Assembly (NCBI GenBank): GCA_039881045.1
Contig: JAYWVB010000036.1
Span: 124,001-188,000, forward strand
Reading direction: 5' to 3'
DNA: 64,000 bases
From: Chaetomium olivaceum
Lineage: Eukaryota; Ascomycota; Sordariomycetes; Sordariales; Chaetomiaceae
A model generated the notes under the pieces. That model was not told the DNA's origin, made no database searches, and saw only the letters and a list, made by a program, of their open reading frames with translations. The translations under genes and the position numbers were made by a program. This document shows positions 11,732 to 22,559 of this stretch, in pieces. Numbering within the stretch: position 1 is the stretch's first letter; each line of letters starts with the position of its first letter.

Positions 11732-12890
11732 CTACCTACCCTCCGCAAAGTCTAGAACCTGCTCTAGCGACAACGCCTCGTAAGGTCCCAGCGCCCACCC
11801 CAGCCCATCCTCCTTTCTCCCCGGCGTCCTCACGGCCGTCGCAACCATGAAATCCTCTCCCATCGACCTCAGACTGATATTCACATCCTCCACCCGGCTC
11901 CCCTTAAACCAAATCTCAATGTCTCTCACCACCTCCCCCTCCTCCTCCCTCGCGGGCACATCCCACCCAGCCGTAGGCCTCGGCGGGCGAAACCCACGAA
12001 ACTCCAAGTCCTTCAGCCACTCCGCCAGCAGCGCCTCGCCGGTCAGCTTAACATAGGCCTCGCGGAGCGCCCACAGCGTGTAGAAGGCGCGCAGCTTCCC
12101 GTCGCTGATCCGTTCCACCGTCGCCCCAGCCGCCAACCCAGGCACAGCCTCCAGCACGCGGTGCTTCAGGTACACCACCTCGCCCGGCGCAAACACATCC
12201 GCATGCATATCCACAAACGCCGGCCACCCCTCCCCAGCCAGCATGGCATGGTCGCGCGTGCGCCGCTCCGACGTGCACACCACATCCACCCCGACCTCCA
12301 CCACCGGCACCCCATCCTCCTCCCCATTACCCCCATTCCCCCTTTCCCCATCACCCCCTCCTCCTCCGTACCCCGCCACAGCCACGATCACCACCACCCC
12401 GTTCTGATGCGACACATTGAACGCCACCGGCTGCTTGCCCGTGGCCGGGTCGATCCACACGGGCTTGGTGCGCGCGTCGCGCGTGAAGGGCGTGGCCAGC
12501 GTCGCCGCCCAGGCCTCTGCCGTCGTAGTAGTGCGCGCCGTAGAAAGCCGGGATACCGCGTAGTGCTTGAGCAGGGCCGAGGCCAGCGCCATCTTGGCGT
12601 CGCGCGCGTGGTGGTAGCGCAGGATGGGGGGCCGCGTGGCGGGCGGGAGGAGCGCGAAGGCACGCGCGGCCTACATGTGCGAAGCGTAAGCTTTGTGGTA
12701 AGTTGGGGGGGGGGTTATAATGTTATAATGATGGGTTAAGGGGTTTGGAGGAGGTCGGATAGGTAGGTAGGTAAGTACTCACCTGGGTTTCGAGTTGCTT
12801 CGTCTGGGTCACTTCGGGATACCAGGATCGGGTGTCGAGGATCCATTGTGCGATGACGGGCTTATCGGAGGTCTCTGCTGCGCGAGACAT
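11732..12890 (-). CDS. npgA: 4'-phosphopantetheinyl transferase (NpgA/Lys5 type)
   Basis: Transfers the phosphopantetheine arm of CoA to carrier domains, as needed by PKS, NRPS and the lysine-pathway aminoadipate reductase. Two exons: 12783-12890 and 11732-12670, 348 aa. The first encodes MSRAAETSDKPVIAQWILDT; the GTGAGT...TAG intron joins it in frame to AARAFALLPP. Sfp-type signatures are visible: FNVSHQNGVVVIV, the Mg-binding VEVGVDVVC, and LWALREAYVKLTGEALL (the W..(K/R)E...K motif). A Gly-rich loop of about 20 residues lies between the FNVSH and GVDVV motifs. The start is fixed by the conserved short first exon. A single broad-range enzyme usually serves a filamentous fungus, so this would be a key secondary-metabolism gene. 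Confidence is high. Confidence 0.93.
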
Positions 12891-13852
12891 TTTTGGCGAT
12901 GTATCTATCTGTGCATCTATGTTGAGAGATTCGGTTTTTTTATTGTTTCTGTTTATCCAAAAAGAGTCATCTGATTGCGAGATGTGTCCGGTGTTGTGGG
13001 TTTCGGCGGCATCCTCATCGGAGATTCTGAGGGCGAGGGCGGCTGTGAAAGTCGGAGTGCGATGGAGTCAGCCCGAACTGCGGCTGGTCGGAGTCGACTA
13101 GTTGTCGTTCGTGCAGCAGGAGATACTTCATGCAGTGCAACCTGGCATGCGAGACCGCTCTCCTCCTTCTAAACTTTGAACTTTGACCTTTTTATCGTCT
13201 CTTCTTTTTCGCCTCGCTCTACTTCCTCTAATGATGCTTTTGTGGGGAGGTGATTATGACTCCATTGCCCAATGCCGTTTCCCCAGAATTGCGATTGATC
13301 TCCGTATGGTTCGATAAAGACCTGTGTTCTTTCCTCTACCATCTCATTGTTTTCAAGTTCAGGTACTAGGTCGTAGGAGCACCGGCGTGATGCAAGTTTA
13401 CTTTATTGTAGGACTAGTGCAAGTTTGCTATTCGTGCGCGGGATTCGTAGATATAATATAACACGGATCTGTTTTGCCTGAGCTTCCCCTTGGTGGCAAT
13501 TACATCAATGGCTGAAAGTTCGTTGGCCTCTGACAGCCGAAAAGAAACATCTCATAATTTATTTTGCGATTCTTCTAGTGACAAGAAGCCATGGTTCCTC
13601 GCTCCAAGGACACATTACCTCCCACAAGTACTTGTAGCTGACATGTTCTGGAGACAGCATCACACCCTTCTTTAAGCCATCAGGTACGACGAGCAGCAAA
13701 AGACATAATTCGTCCACCGTACTTTAATATATGTTGGGAAATGCACTTCGTCTCTTTTTGTTCTATCCCAGTTCTATAGAACAAACGCCGACACAAGTTC
13801 ACCACAACCCTCAGAAAATCCAGAGCACTATATGCCCGCCACGACCGGCCCC
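12891..13852. other. Intergenic region, no gene seen
   Basis: About 960 nt hold the promoter of the leftward PPTase and the 3' flank of the leftward peptidase. The short ORFs have no family character. Confidence 0.45.
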
Positions 13853-15636
13853 CTAGGTCACCGTCACGATAGCTCGCGGTACGGTTACCGAGAACAAGAA
13901 CAGCTCATGATGGCCAGGGGTGAGACCGGGCTCAGACCCTTCAACCGCCGTCTTTACCTCCTCCCAACTCTCCGCCTCACCCTTCGTTTGCCGCTCCACC
14001 GCCTTCTCCTTTTGCCCACCCTCTCCCTTCTCCTTATCTCCCTCCTTATCCCCCTCCTCACCACCCCCTTCACCACCCCCATCCCGCCTCTTCCCCCCAC
14101 TCTCCTTCACCACCTTCCCCTCCCCATCCACCTCCACCACCACATCCTCCGTATCTAGACTCCCATCCTCCGTGTACGCCCACATATTCTTAATCTCCCC
14201 CCTCACCAACCCCGTCAGCCACAACGCACCCGTCACGCCTGGTACCAGGTACAGCAGCGCGGGCTGGCCGTGGTTGAACACCAGCATGACGGTCAGCGTG
14301 ACGAGCATGCCCGCGGCGTACCCCGCGACGGAAGCGTAGAAGTAGGGTTTTGGGAAAGCGGTGGCCGAGATGGTGTCGGTGGCCTCGTGCACGGGCGAGA
14401 GACGGCCGAGCGGGGTCGTCCAGAAGCGGTTGCCCCACTGCCCGCGGGTGTCGACATAGGGGGCTTTAACGCGGCGGTGCTGCGTCGTGGTGGTGGTGGT
14501 GGCGGTGGTCTCGGTCGTCAGCTGTACCGGCTCGAGGGTGGTCTTCCGCTGGTAGTGCTGGAAGAGGTCGAAGCGTAGGGCTAGTGCCATCAGCATGCCT
14601 GGGACTACGATGTCGCCGAGGCCGAGCATGCTGGCGCCTTTGGCGCTGGTGAAGACTAGTTTGATAGGGGCGTCGATGCTCTTAGCGACTGCGATCATGA
14701 AGGGGCTAGAATAGAGGGTTAGCGTGAGTAGATAGTGGGTGAGCGGGAAGCATACGTGTAGAATACCATGACAACGTCGTAAACGAAGAGGCTGGCTAGA
14801 ACCATACTACCAATGGTGAAGGATGTGGGGGAGATCATCATGAAGGAGAAATAGCACATGGCCAAGCTGAGCAGGTTAGAAAGCGCATCCCATCCAAGCC
14901 AATGGTACGCCGCGGAAACCGCACCAGCGAAGGCGAAGCGGAGCATATCGTTGAGCGTGAGTTCGATCTTAATGAGGAGCCTGCTGTATATAACAAGCCG
15001 AATTGTCCAGTCCTCGGTGAACAAGTGGCGTAGCTCCCAGACGAACCCCCTCGCGAGTGGTGATAGTTTGAGGCTGGAAAAACGGCCAGGTAGTGGAGTT
15101 GTCTTCCCCTTGATGACGGTCTGCTCGCCAGTCTCCGTATCGACCACGTACTGGCAGCACCGCTCAGAGTCGATATGGTGAACCTGCCCCTTGCCGTCCG
15201 CCCACATAGTTGGAAATACTAGACTCGTTAGGTTGTCCAACGCATCGCCAGCAAGGGCGCTCAACCCGGCAATAGACATGATGGACATGTAATACCGGAG
15301 TACCGTGTTCAGGATGGCCGGGTCCTGCATCCACTGGATCAGGTAGTAGAGCCCGATCAGGACGGCGGCGAGCATGATGGGGAATCGGATGACGTCCGAG
15401 GCCACGAGCCCTTCAATAAACTTTTCCTCCTCACGCTCCTTCTCTCCCTTCTTTCGTTTCGATGGCGCCGCGGAGGGTGGCCGACGGAGCGAGCCATGGG
15501 CGCCAAGCCAGATGATACCGAGTGCGCTGAAGACGACGAGAAGGTACTGGGGTTCTAAGAGCCTCGCAAAAGCGAACACAGGAGCCGATGGCGGGGGTAT
15601 GTCGGCCACATTTGGGAGGCCGTCCTCCGAAGACAT
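13853..15636 (-). CDS. SPP: Signal peptide peptidase (intramembrane aspartyl protease)
   Basis: Presenilin/SPP-family GxGD protease, expected to cleave signal-peptide remnants and type II membrane anchors in the ER. Two exons: 14756-15636 and 13853-14705, 577 aa. The 50-nt intron (GTATGC...CTAG) joins VVMVFYT to PFMIAVAK. Visible motifs are the first catalytic site in LFVYDVVMVFYT, the second in GASMLGLGDIVVPGM, and the family QPALLYLVPG near the C-terminus. About nine hydrophobic segments are present. A cytoplasmic spacer rich in Lys, Glu and Gly (about residues 500-545) follows the last helix. It is longer than in animal SPPs, which carry a short KKxx-type end; here the end is VTVT. The gene shares a promoter region with MED31. 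Confidence 0.94.
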
Positions 15637-16100
15637 ACTCAGATATCTTGGGTACCCTGAGCGGTAACCAGAATGCTCCCGTTGAAGATGTGTGAACCGG
15701 ATGGATGAACCGCCGGACGCCCAACGATGCCGATTACCAAACAGGCCGAATTGCCTTTTCAGACAAATCTGGCGTATAGATATGCCCGGCCTATTGGTAA
15801 TTCGAAGGACTAAATGAGTGTGGGCGATGGATGCCTTGGTCGCCGTTGAATACCAAAATGGAATTGAAATGTTGTCCTCCAGGTGTTCACATGTTTAAGT
15901 TCCGTTCTGGGCGTGGCGTTCCTGCAGGGGATGTGGGGTGACTGGTTCCACTGACCCACTGCAACTTGACGCTGTAACCTGACCCCACCAAGTAGCACCG
16001 GTGCCCTTCAGCATCCATCACCGTCCTTGACCTTCGCGACATTCAACTCAGGCGGGCTTCAACTCCAATTCCGTTCATTCAACACGATCGCGCATTTACA
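15637..16100. promoter_or_regulatory. Bidirectional promoter, SPP / MED31
   Basis: 464 nt separate the divergent start codons of the peptidase (-) and MED31 (+), so both promoters and 5' UTRs must lie here. I can define no specific binding site. Confidence 0.5.
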
Positions 16101-16547
16101 ATGGAATCCGGCCCTATGTCGGTGGATAGTGCGGCCCTGGACCCGCCGGCCTTGCCCGATAACGGTCCAGCTGAGCCCAAGCACGGTGGGCATTCGCGAT
16201 TCGAACTCGAGCTCGAGGTGTGCTTTGTCTTTTCGCTTCACTTCCAGCTCCCAGAAAGCTGACGTGCCAACAGTTTGTGCAGTCCTTGGCGAACCCACAG
16301 TATCTCAACTACCTCGCGTCCCGCAAGTTCCTGGCGAACCCCTCCTTCGTCGCGTACCTCGATTATCTGCAGTACTGGACACGCCCGCCCGTACCTGAAG
16401 TACCTCACATTCCCGACGTCGACCCTCAAAATGCTCGAGCTCCTGCAGCAGGAGAAGTTCCGGCAGGATATCATCAGCCCGGATCTCGCGCACGCCATGA
16501 TTATGGAAGGGATGAAGACGGCGGTGGAATGGCATCTCGAAGGTTGA
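16101..16547 (+). CDS. MED31: Mediator subunit 31 (Soh1), frame broken by 1 nt
   Basis: Small, highly conserved Mediator middle-module subunit acting in RNA polymerase II initiation. Exon 1 (16101-16217) encodes a 39-residue head ending FELELE. The GTGTGC...CAACAG intron leads to exon 2 from 16274: FVQSLANPQYLNYLASRKFL, then the signature YLDYLQYWTRPP. After 16390 the frame is lost. One extra C in CGCCCGCCCG (about 16382-16391) moves the rest to the next frame, where YLKYLTFPTSTLKMLELLQQ, RQDIISPDL and the end AVEWHLEG are intact to TGA at 16547. Dropping one base gives 129 aa, the normal length. A 10-nt intron would also restore frame but is too short to splice. Sequence error is likely; true loss or frameshifting is possible. 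Confidence 0.9.
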
Positions 16548-16930
16548 TGTGGCCTGCAGTGGGCAAGAGATGAACACACCAGGGAGGACCGAGTCGGAGT
16601 TCTGTCGCGTCAACTACGAAGTGCTTTGCGCTTGAAGAAGAGAGGGATAAGGCCGTGCAGCAATACATCCCGCGACCACAACGCTGAGCAGCAGCCCACA
16701 ACCTGCAACAGCACTTCGCCCTTACGGGCAGAGGGAAGGAGGAGAGCAGACAGACGGTCGGGGGGTATGGCCGAGCAAGGCTCCAAGGCTCCAATGCCCC
16801 CGACATATATTGTCTACCTAGTTAAGCACACCCTCAAATGAAGAAAACAAAAGTACCCAAACCCAAAACGCCTCGCAATGCTCTTGTGATGTTCCACCAC
16901 GCAGCCTCCGACAAATTATACCATCGCCCA
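16548..16930. other. Convergent 3' spacer
   Basis: Lies between the 3' ends of MED31 and RPC11. No distinct element seen. Confidence 0.45.
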
Positions 16931-17415
16931 TCAGTTTTCTCTCCACCGATGCCCACACGTCATACACTGTTATCTCATCAGCGCCGCCCTTACATCATCC
17001 ACCCGAAATGGGAAAGAAAGGGAAAAGAGAACTAACCTTATAAAACGTAGTCATCGGCTCATCCGCACTGCGAATCTGCACCTGAAAGAAGGCCGCCTCG
17101 TCCCCATTACAGTCCGCGGTCGGGCACTGCACCCGGCCCTTCTGCGCGTTGTCCCACGCGCCGGGCCCGCCAAAGACGTCCTCTTTCTCCTTGCGCGGGA
17201 AGTTCTTGCGCGAGTAGATGGGCATCTCGATGGCGTGCTGGTAGGGCAGGTGCGGCACTCGAGCCGGTTGCCGCCGCCCGTGTCCATCCGCGAGAGGATG
17301 AGCAGGTTGGCGCAGTAGGGGCAGACTGGAACGGGGATTGGGGGTGTTAGTGAGTGTGAGGTGAGGTTGATGGGTGAGGGGTTGGGGAGGGGAGGGACGC
17401 ACAGAGGATGGGCAT
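16931..17415 (-). CDS. RPC11: RNA polymerase III subunit RPC11 (RPC10/TFIIS-like), frame broken by 1 nt
   Basis: Zinc-ribbon subunit of RNA polymerase III for transcript cleavage and termination. Three exons: 17403-17415 (13 nt, MPIL), 17037-17325 and 16931-16966. The introns GTGCGT...CCAG and GTTAGT...ACAG rebuild MPILFCPYCANLLILSR, the N-terminal ribbon up to LECRTCP, and the C-terminal TFIIS-like ribbon with QIRSADEPMTTFYK joined to CMTCGHRWREN. The QIRSADEPMTTFY hairpin separates RPC11 from RPB9. Between TCP and YQHAIEMP the frame needs one more base: TGCCCTACC should read TGCCCCTACC (G run 17244-17246 on +). With it the product is 112 aa, close to yeast Rpc11 (110 aa). A one-base error in a C run is the simplest explanation. 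Confidence 0.92.
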
Positions 17416-18295
17416 CTTGGCGAAAGGCCGATGTGCTCAGCTGGGTGTATGCGAGGTCCTGGAAGGGTTGAGTGAAGACTGAGATGCCCCGCGATGAGCT
17501 CCTTCACTCAAGGAATTTGAACTGTCCGTTATGAGGTCTGTTGTGAACTGATTGCTGTCTTCAATTGTAGGTTGAATGTTGCTGGTGTTTCTAAGCAAGA
17601 GGAGGTCCGCAGCGTAGACGTCTGTGTATTGATTCGTGGTTATCAGTCACTCACTCTGATGCTCGGATGACGGACGCCTTGTAAATCTTTAAAGTGGGAC
17701 TCGCTGTCGAAAACACCGGGAGATGGTGGGGTACAGGAACTCTAATTAACCCTAACCCTTCCAATTTACACGATCCTCTGACTTGTTACATGTTGTGCAC
17801 TCCAATGCTCTAGTTCGTCAATAGTTGATAAATAGGAGGGTATTACATAACTAGCTGAAATAACCTCGTCAAGTGCTTCCGTTAATGAATTCACGCTCTT
17901 CATAATATTTAATAGTGCACTGCACTGCAGGTGAGACAGCGCTGATCGAAGCCCCGCCATGGAGTGGGCCCGATTAGCCCGGCGTTTGGTGGGGTCCCAA
18001 CCCCAACTGGTCTCACTGCCACCTCCTAAGAGGGCCAAAGGCTGCCGCTCTGACACCAAACACGCCGAACCAGGACGAAGACCCGAACCGATAGCTGAGT
18101 AGCCGCGCGGTTGTGGCTGTGATCTGGCGCCCGTTATCAAACACGGAAAACAACCAAAGTTAACTCGCATCTCTCTCTTTCTCCGCAACTTCTATTCGCA
18201 CGATTGCTTCCAGCTTTCGACCTTCCCCTCGGTTGGTCACTTGCGCCCCTCCAAACCACCAACACCAAGCCGAAACACACCGCCAAACTCTCACA
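17416..18295. other. Divergent intergenic region
   Basis: About 880 nt hold the promoters of RPC11 (-) and the ankyrin gene (+). ORFs here have no family character. Confidence 0.45.
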
Positions 18296-19041
18296 ATGGC
18301 CAACCGGGCAAAGGAAGAAGAACACGAGGTTCGCCCTACCTACCTAACTCCAACCGCGTAACCTCCAACCCACCAAACTAACCCACTCCCCCCCTCGCAC
18401 AGGGCGCCTCAACAGCCGAGCTCCTGATCGAAGCCTGCCGGCGCAACAACACCGACCTCCTCACCGAGATTCTCTCCTCCTACGACAACGAAGACGCGAT
18501 CGCCGCCCTCCTCAACCAAACCACCACCGTGCTCGGCAACCACCTCTACCACGAAGCCGCCGCCCAGGGCAACTACGAGATCATCGACATGCTGCTGGAC
18601 CAGGACGGGTTCGAGTGCGACCCGGTCAACCGCGCCGACGGCGACACGCCGCTGCACACGGTCGTGCGCTGGATCAACAGCGAGCCGCCCGCGCAGCGCG
18701 AGTTTGGGAACGCCCTGGTGGAGATGATGCTCGAGGCCGGGTCGAGCCCGCGCATCAAGAACAAGGGCGGGCTGACGCCGCTGCAGCTAGTGGATCCGAG
18801 GAATGAGGGGCTGAAGGAGGTGATACGGAAGCATGAGTATGCGGCGCTGAACGCGGGGGATTTTGTTAGTGCGGATGAGGTGAAGGGGGGGAAGGGGTTG
18901 GTGGCGGCAGCGGCGGCGGCGGCGAAGGGGGGGTCGTCGGCGAGGCAAGAAGAGGAGGAGGACGAGGATGCCGAGTTCAGTGGGAGTGATGACGAGGAGA
19001 GGGCGGAGTGGGAGCGCCAGAGGAAGGCGAGGAGAGGGTGA
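18296..19041 (+). CDS. Small ankyrin-repeat protein
   Basis: Probable soluble protein-interaction factor. It resembles the short fungal ankyrin proteins such as yeast Ycr051w; no biochemical role is established. Two exons: 18296-18328 (MANRAKEEEHE) and 18403-19041, 223 aa. The intron has an atypical GTTCGC donor and a CGCACAG acceptor. Ankyrin-type helices are visible: LLIEACRRNNTDLL, LYHEAAAQGNYEIIDMLL, DGDTPLHTVVRWIN and GGLTPLQLVDP. An Ala/Gly-rich linker leads to a very acidic tail, EEEEDEDAEFSGSDDEE, then a basic end. The tail suggests nuclear or chaperone-like binding, but this is only inference. Confidence 0.85.
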
Positions 19042-19289
19042 GGGTAGGGGAGGAGGATGTATTCGGGGGGGTTGCTGGCTGGATAGACGTCATGTCAATG
19101 ATTTTAGCGCTGAGACGGGGGACACTGGATGCCCATGCTACGGCGTCGGAGACGAATAGACTTTGCTTGGTACAGACAGCTGAGTGATCTCCTTCCACTA
19201 TTTTGCAAGTATGCGACCAGGGGGTTTCTCAGCCCGTCAAGATGCCATTGGCGTTGCCAGTTATCTTAGCCAAGATGCGTGTCACGGAT

Positions 19290-19862
19290 GGATAAGAAGT
19301 GTCTTTTTTCTTTTTTTTAGAACTCTGGGTGTATACGCGAGATTTAATCCCCCGCCACCCGCTTCCTCAACTAGTCAAAAACATATCATGAAGGGATAAG
19401 AAGTAACTCACTTTCTAGGAACCCTAGATCTACACGTGAGATCCAATCCCCAACCAACAGCATTCTCGGCCAGCCAAGATGGGTGCCACCGAAAGACAAA
19501 TGATTCACTTTTGGAACCTTTCTAGGAACTCTAGGTCTATACGCGCCAATCTCCAGCCAACAGCTTTCCTAATCAGTCAAGAGCATATCACGGAAGAATA
19601 ACAACGGCATCGATTTCCAAGATATCTAGGGCTATACACAGCATTCGACCCCCAGCCAACATCTCAGTCAGCCAGGATACACATCACAGATGGATGATAA
19701 GTGATTCACTCTCTAGGATACCTAGGCCTACAACACGACGTCTAATCCCCAGCCAACATCTTTCTCAGTCAACCTAGATGCGTATGAGCAGAGGGATAAC
19801 AAGTGATTGACTCTCTAGGATATCTATCTAGGTCTACGAAGTGCACGATATCCAGTCCCCGA
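19290..19862. repeat. Degenerate minisatellite, about 5.7 copies of a ~100-bp unit
   Basis: Diverged tandem units begin near 19290, 19394, 19494, 19594, 19692 and 19794 (spacing 98-104). Each starts with a GGATAAGAAGTG-like block, then a CTAGGAACYCTAGGTCTA-like block, AATCCCCAGCCAAC, and TCAGTCARCCAAGATGCGTATCACGG. The same GATGCGTGTCACGG block lies just before unit one, so the array may begin a little earlier. The last unit is cut near 19862. It occupies most of the space between the ankyrin and thaumatin-like genes. It has no coding capacity. Confidence 0.85.
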
Positions 19863-19935
19863 CTCCTACCCGTACGCAACGCAGCATCTTCTCCATAGGC
19901 ATGACAGGGCAAGGTAATGTACCTATCCATCCACC

Positions 19936-21501
19936 TCACCACACCAACCCCCCAACCACCACCGCGACAACCACCCCCCCTCCCAGCACTCCCCACCTGA
20001 CACCACCCCCCCTCCCCAATCCGGCACCACCCCTCCACCTCCGCTCCACATACCCCCAATCCCTCACCCTCGCCCACCCCTCCTCACTCAACCCCGCCCT
20101 CCCACCACGACCACGACCACCACCACCACCAGTACCACCACCACCACCAATCTCCCCCACCAACTCACCAAACGCCCCCAAAATATCCGTACTCCTGCCC
20201 CGCGGACAGAACTGCACCTCCCACCCGCCGCCCGAGGGGACGACAAAGGTGCTGGCGCGGTCGTCGTAGGCAAAGCTGTAGGCGTCTGGGCAGACGCGTT
20301 TCGCGCGCCGCGCATACGTGCTGGGCGTGCATATTTTGGGGTTGTTGAAGGGCCCCGTGCAGCAGTCGGCGGGGGAGCGCGTGGCGCTGCAGGGGGAGAG
20401 GCAGGGTTGGAAGGAGGAGGGTGGGGGTGGAGAGGAGGGTGGGGGTGGTAGGTTGCTGCTGTTGCTGCTGCTGTTGGTGGTGGGGCCGTCGGCTGGATAA
20501 GGGGGTTTGTCGGGTCCGTTTGGTGCTGTGTTCGGTCCTGGTTTGTTGTTGTGCGGGGGGTATTGTTGGAGGTGGGAGGGACACCAGGTCTGGATGGTGC
20601 TGTTCGTCTCTACGGACTCGTACGGCATCGGGTAGGTGATGTTGGTGTTGAGGGCGGAAAGGTCCGGGGAGGGGTGGAGGGAGGTTGAGGAAGAGGCAGT
20701 GAGGTAGCCCGCCGAGGCGATGCAGGCGCAGTTGGTGAGGTTGGGCGGAATCCAAGTTGTGTTTGGGGCCGGGTGGTAGATGATGGCGAGGGGGAGGTTG
20801 TAGCCGTCGACTAGGGAGATGTCGTAGAAAGTTTGGTCGTGGGCGTCGCCACCTTGAAGGGTGAATTCGGCGAGCGTGGTGGGGACTTGGCCCTAGGGGG
20901 ATGGTCAGCTCCAAAAGGGTTGTTTACTTCAGGGGAGACTTACTGCGAATTGACAGTCCAGTTTCCCGAGGCAGTCCCCAGTCAAACAAGCAGCCCCGTG
21001 CCCGTTAGCACCGTTAAAGGTGCTCGGCCCGCTGCCATCACTGTTGAACGAGCAGTTCGTCCTCCCCTAGATCCGCCCTGCCCAGTCTGCGCTGACGAAC
21101 ATCATTTTGCTAGTGCCCGGTGTCAACTTATAACCACCGGCTGCGGGCCCAATACCGTTTTGAGTTACAATGCCCGGCCATATCGACTCCCCGCAGCTGT
21201 TTACAACCGTCAGTTGGATCGGAGTGCGGTCACTCAATGAACCGGCTGTTGTAACATTGGCTGTCGAGTTCGCCGGGGTGATGATTGTGGATTTGGCCGA
21301 TCTGCCCACCACGTTGCTGACGATTCGGTTCCACGAGCTAGTGGGGAAATCCCTAATCGTTGTTCTGGCCGTTCTGGTATTGACTGGCGCAGTGTCGCTT
21401 GGGGCGAAGTGAAAGGCGGCGGCTGGGCCATGAAAGAGTGATAGTGAGAGGAGAAACCCATTGGTGAGCCTGCCAACCCGATATCGACCAGTCTTTTTCA
21501 T
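19936..21501 (-). CDS. Thaumatin-like GPI-anchored wall protein with internal stop
   Basis: Secreted thaumatin/PR5-family protein, probably cell-wall associated. Exons 20944-21501 and 19936-20892 are joined by a 51-nt intron (GTAAGT...CCTAG), 505 codons. The start at 21501 gives the signal sequence MKKTGRYRVGRLTNGFLLSL; an earlier ATG at 21591 lies in frame. Thaumatin features include VVNSCGESIWPGIVT, ACLTGDC, a C-terminal block with DCCTGPFNNPKIC and DAYSFAYDD, and many cysteines. A Gly-rich linker and a hydrophobic end (GVVVAVVVGGLVW) suggest a GPI signal. At 21067-21069 the codon for a family tryptophan (RI-W-GRTNC) is TAG. Frame and sequence continue normally on both sides, so this is a single TGG-to-TAG change. 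It is either a pseudogene, a null allele or a base error. Confidence 0.82.
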
Positions 21502-22559
21502 GTTCTGGCATGCTGGTTCCGGGTTGCCATGTAACTCCTTAAGCCAGGTCGACTGCGGCAGAGTGGTGGGGTGCTCGGGTGCTCGGGGCATTTCGTTATG
21601 CTCGAATAGCTGGAAATGCGTAGAAAGGGTTACAGGACCGTTCAGGGAAGGATGAGGCGAGGCTCAGCGTTTGATGCCCAGGGCCTAGAAGAAGGAATAG
21701 AAACAAAGATATATTAACTAAGTAATTCTGACGTTCAGCCAGGGACTAGGGGACCAAGAGATTGCAGTTGGTGGTGGAGGAGAATAAGAGTAAACGGTGA
21801 AGCCATTCTGGGCGCCTCAATAACGTTTTGGTTCATTTCGATTCCAGTGTTCTGCTGCCAACAACGGAAGGCGTGAAAGCGCCAGGACATCCGGGTTGAG
21901 TTGCCGTTTTATCCTTCAGTTCCTCCTCCAAACACTCCTGCCAGAAATCATGAGGGCGGTATCAAAACAGCATTGGCTGGTGACTTGCAGACGATGACGC
22001 AGGAGCGATTGGTTCCTGTCCTGTCCCGAACTATGACCGTTCCTGGTAAGTTAAAACGGGACGAGGGGAAGGATGCAGGTCCCTGCGATCTGGAAGGGAT
22101 GGGCAGTAACGTCATCTCATCCATCGAACACTGGGACAGAGATGGCTGTTGTGGCTGGGCTCAGGAACCAAATGGCGTCAACTGCGTCAACTCAACGAAG
22201 TAGATCTATCGATGTAACCCTTTCAAGAAGCCGCTTGCCTTCCATATCCCGCGATGGGAGCTGTGCTGCCTGAACCCGCGACTCCGATACAGGATGGTCC
22301 ATGTTGGCCCCATCCTCTCGTTTCCGTTTGTAAAAAATTAACCTCCCCTTTTCCTTCCTCCCATCTCCGTCCAAGGTCGCTTCAGGCCGAACAACCGGCA
22401 ACAGTCCAACCGAACTCGGCATGGCGCTATATGTATGAGCCGCACATTTCCTGCTATGCGAAACACGCCCATTTTACTTCAAGAGGTATCACTGTGGAGA
22501 TCCGATGCGGTGCGAAATAAAAAGCAGTAACTCCCGTCCGACGCGCCCCATCTGCATCT
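21502..22559. other. Intergenic region, no gene seen
   Basis: Promoter side of the thaumatin-like gene and 3' flank of the Hsp70-like gene, both leftward. The ORFs here are short and unlike any family. Confidence 0.45.

Noticed and set aside
11732..15636. Biosynthetic gene cluster around the PPTase
   Set aside because: Neighbours are a signal peptide peptidase, a tRNA and a SUR7 protein; no PKS, NRPS or tailoring enzyme is present.
16391..16400. Possible 10-nt intron (GTACCTGAAG) that would restore the MED31 frame
   Set aside because: Far too short for splicing, and it would delete conserved residues YLK.
17746..17758. Telomere-like TTAACCCTAACCC
   Set aside because: Only about two units in a gene-bearing region; chance level.
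19290..19862. CRISPR array
   Set aside because: The whole ~100-bp unit repeats with drift; there are no conserved short repeats with unique spacers, and the host is a eukaryote.
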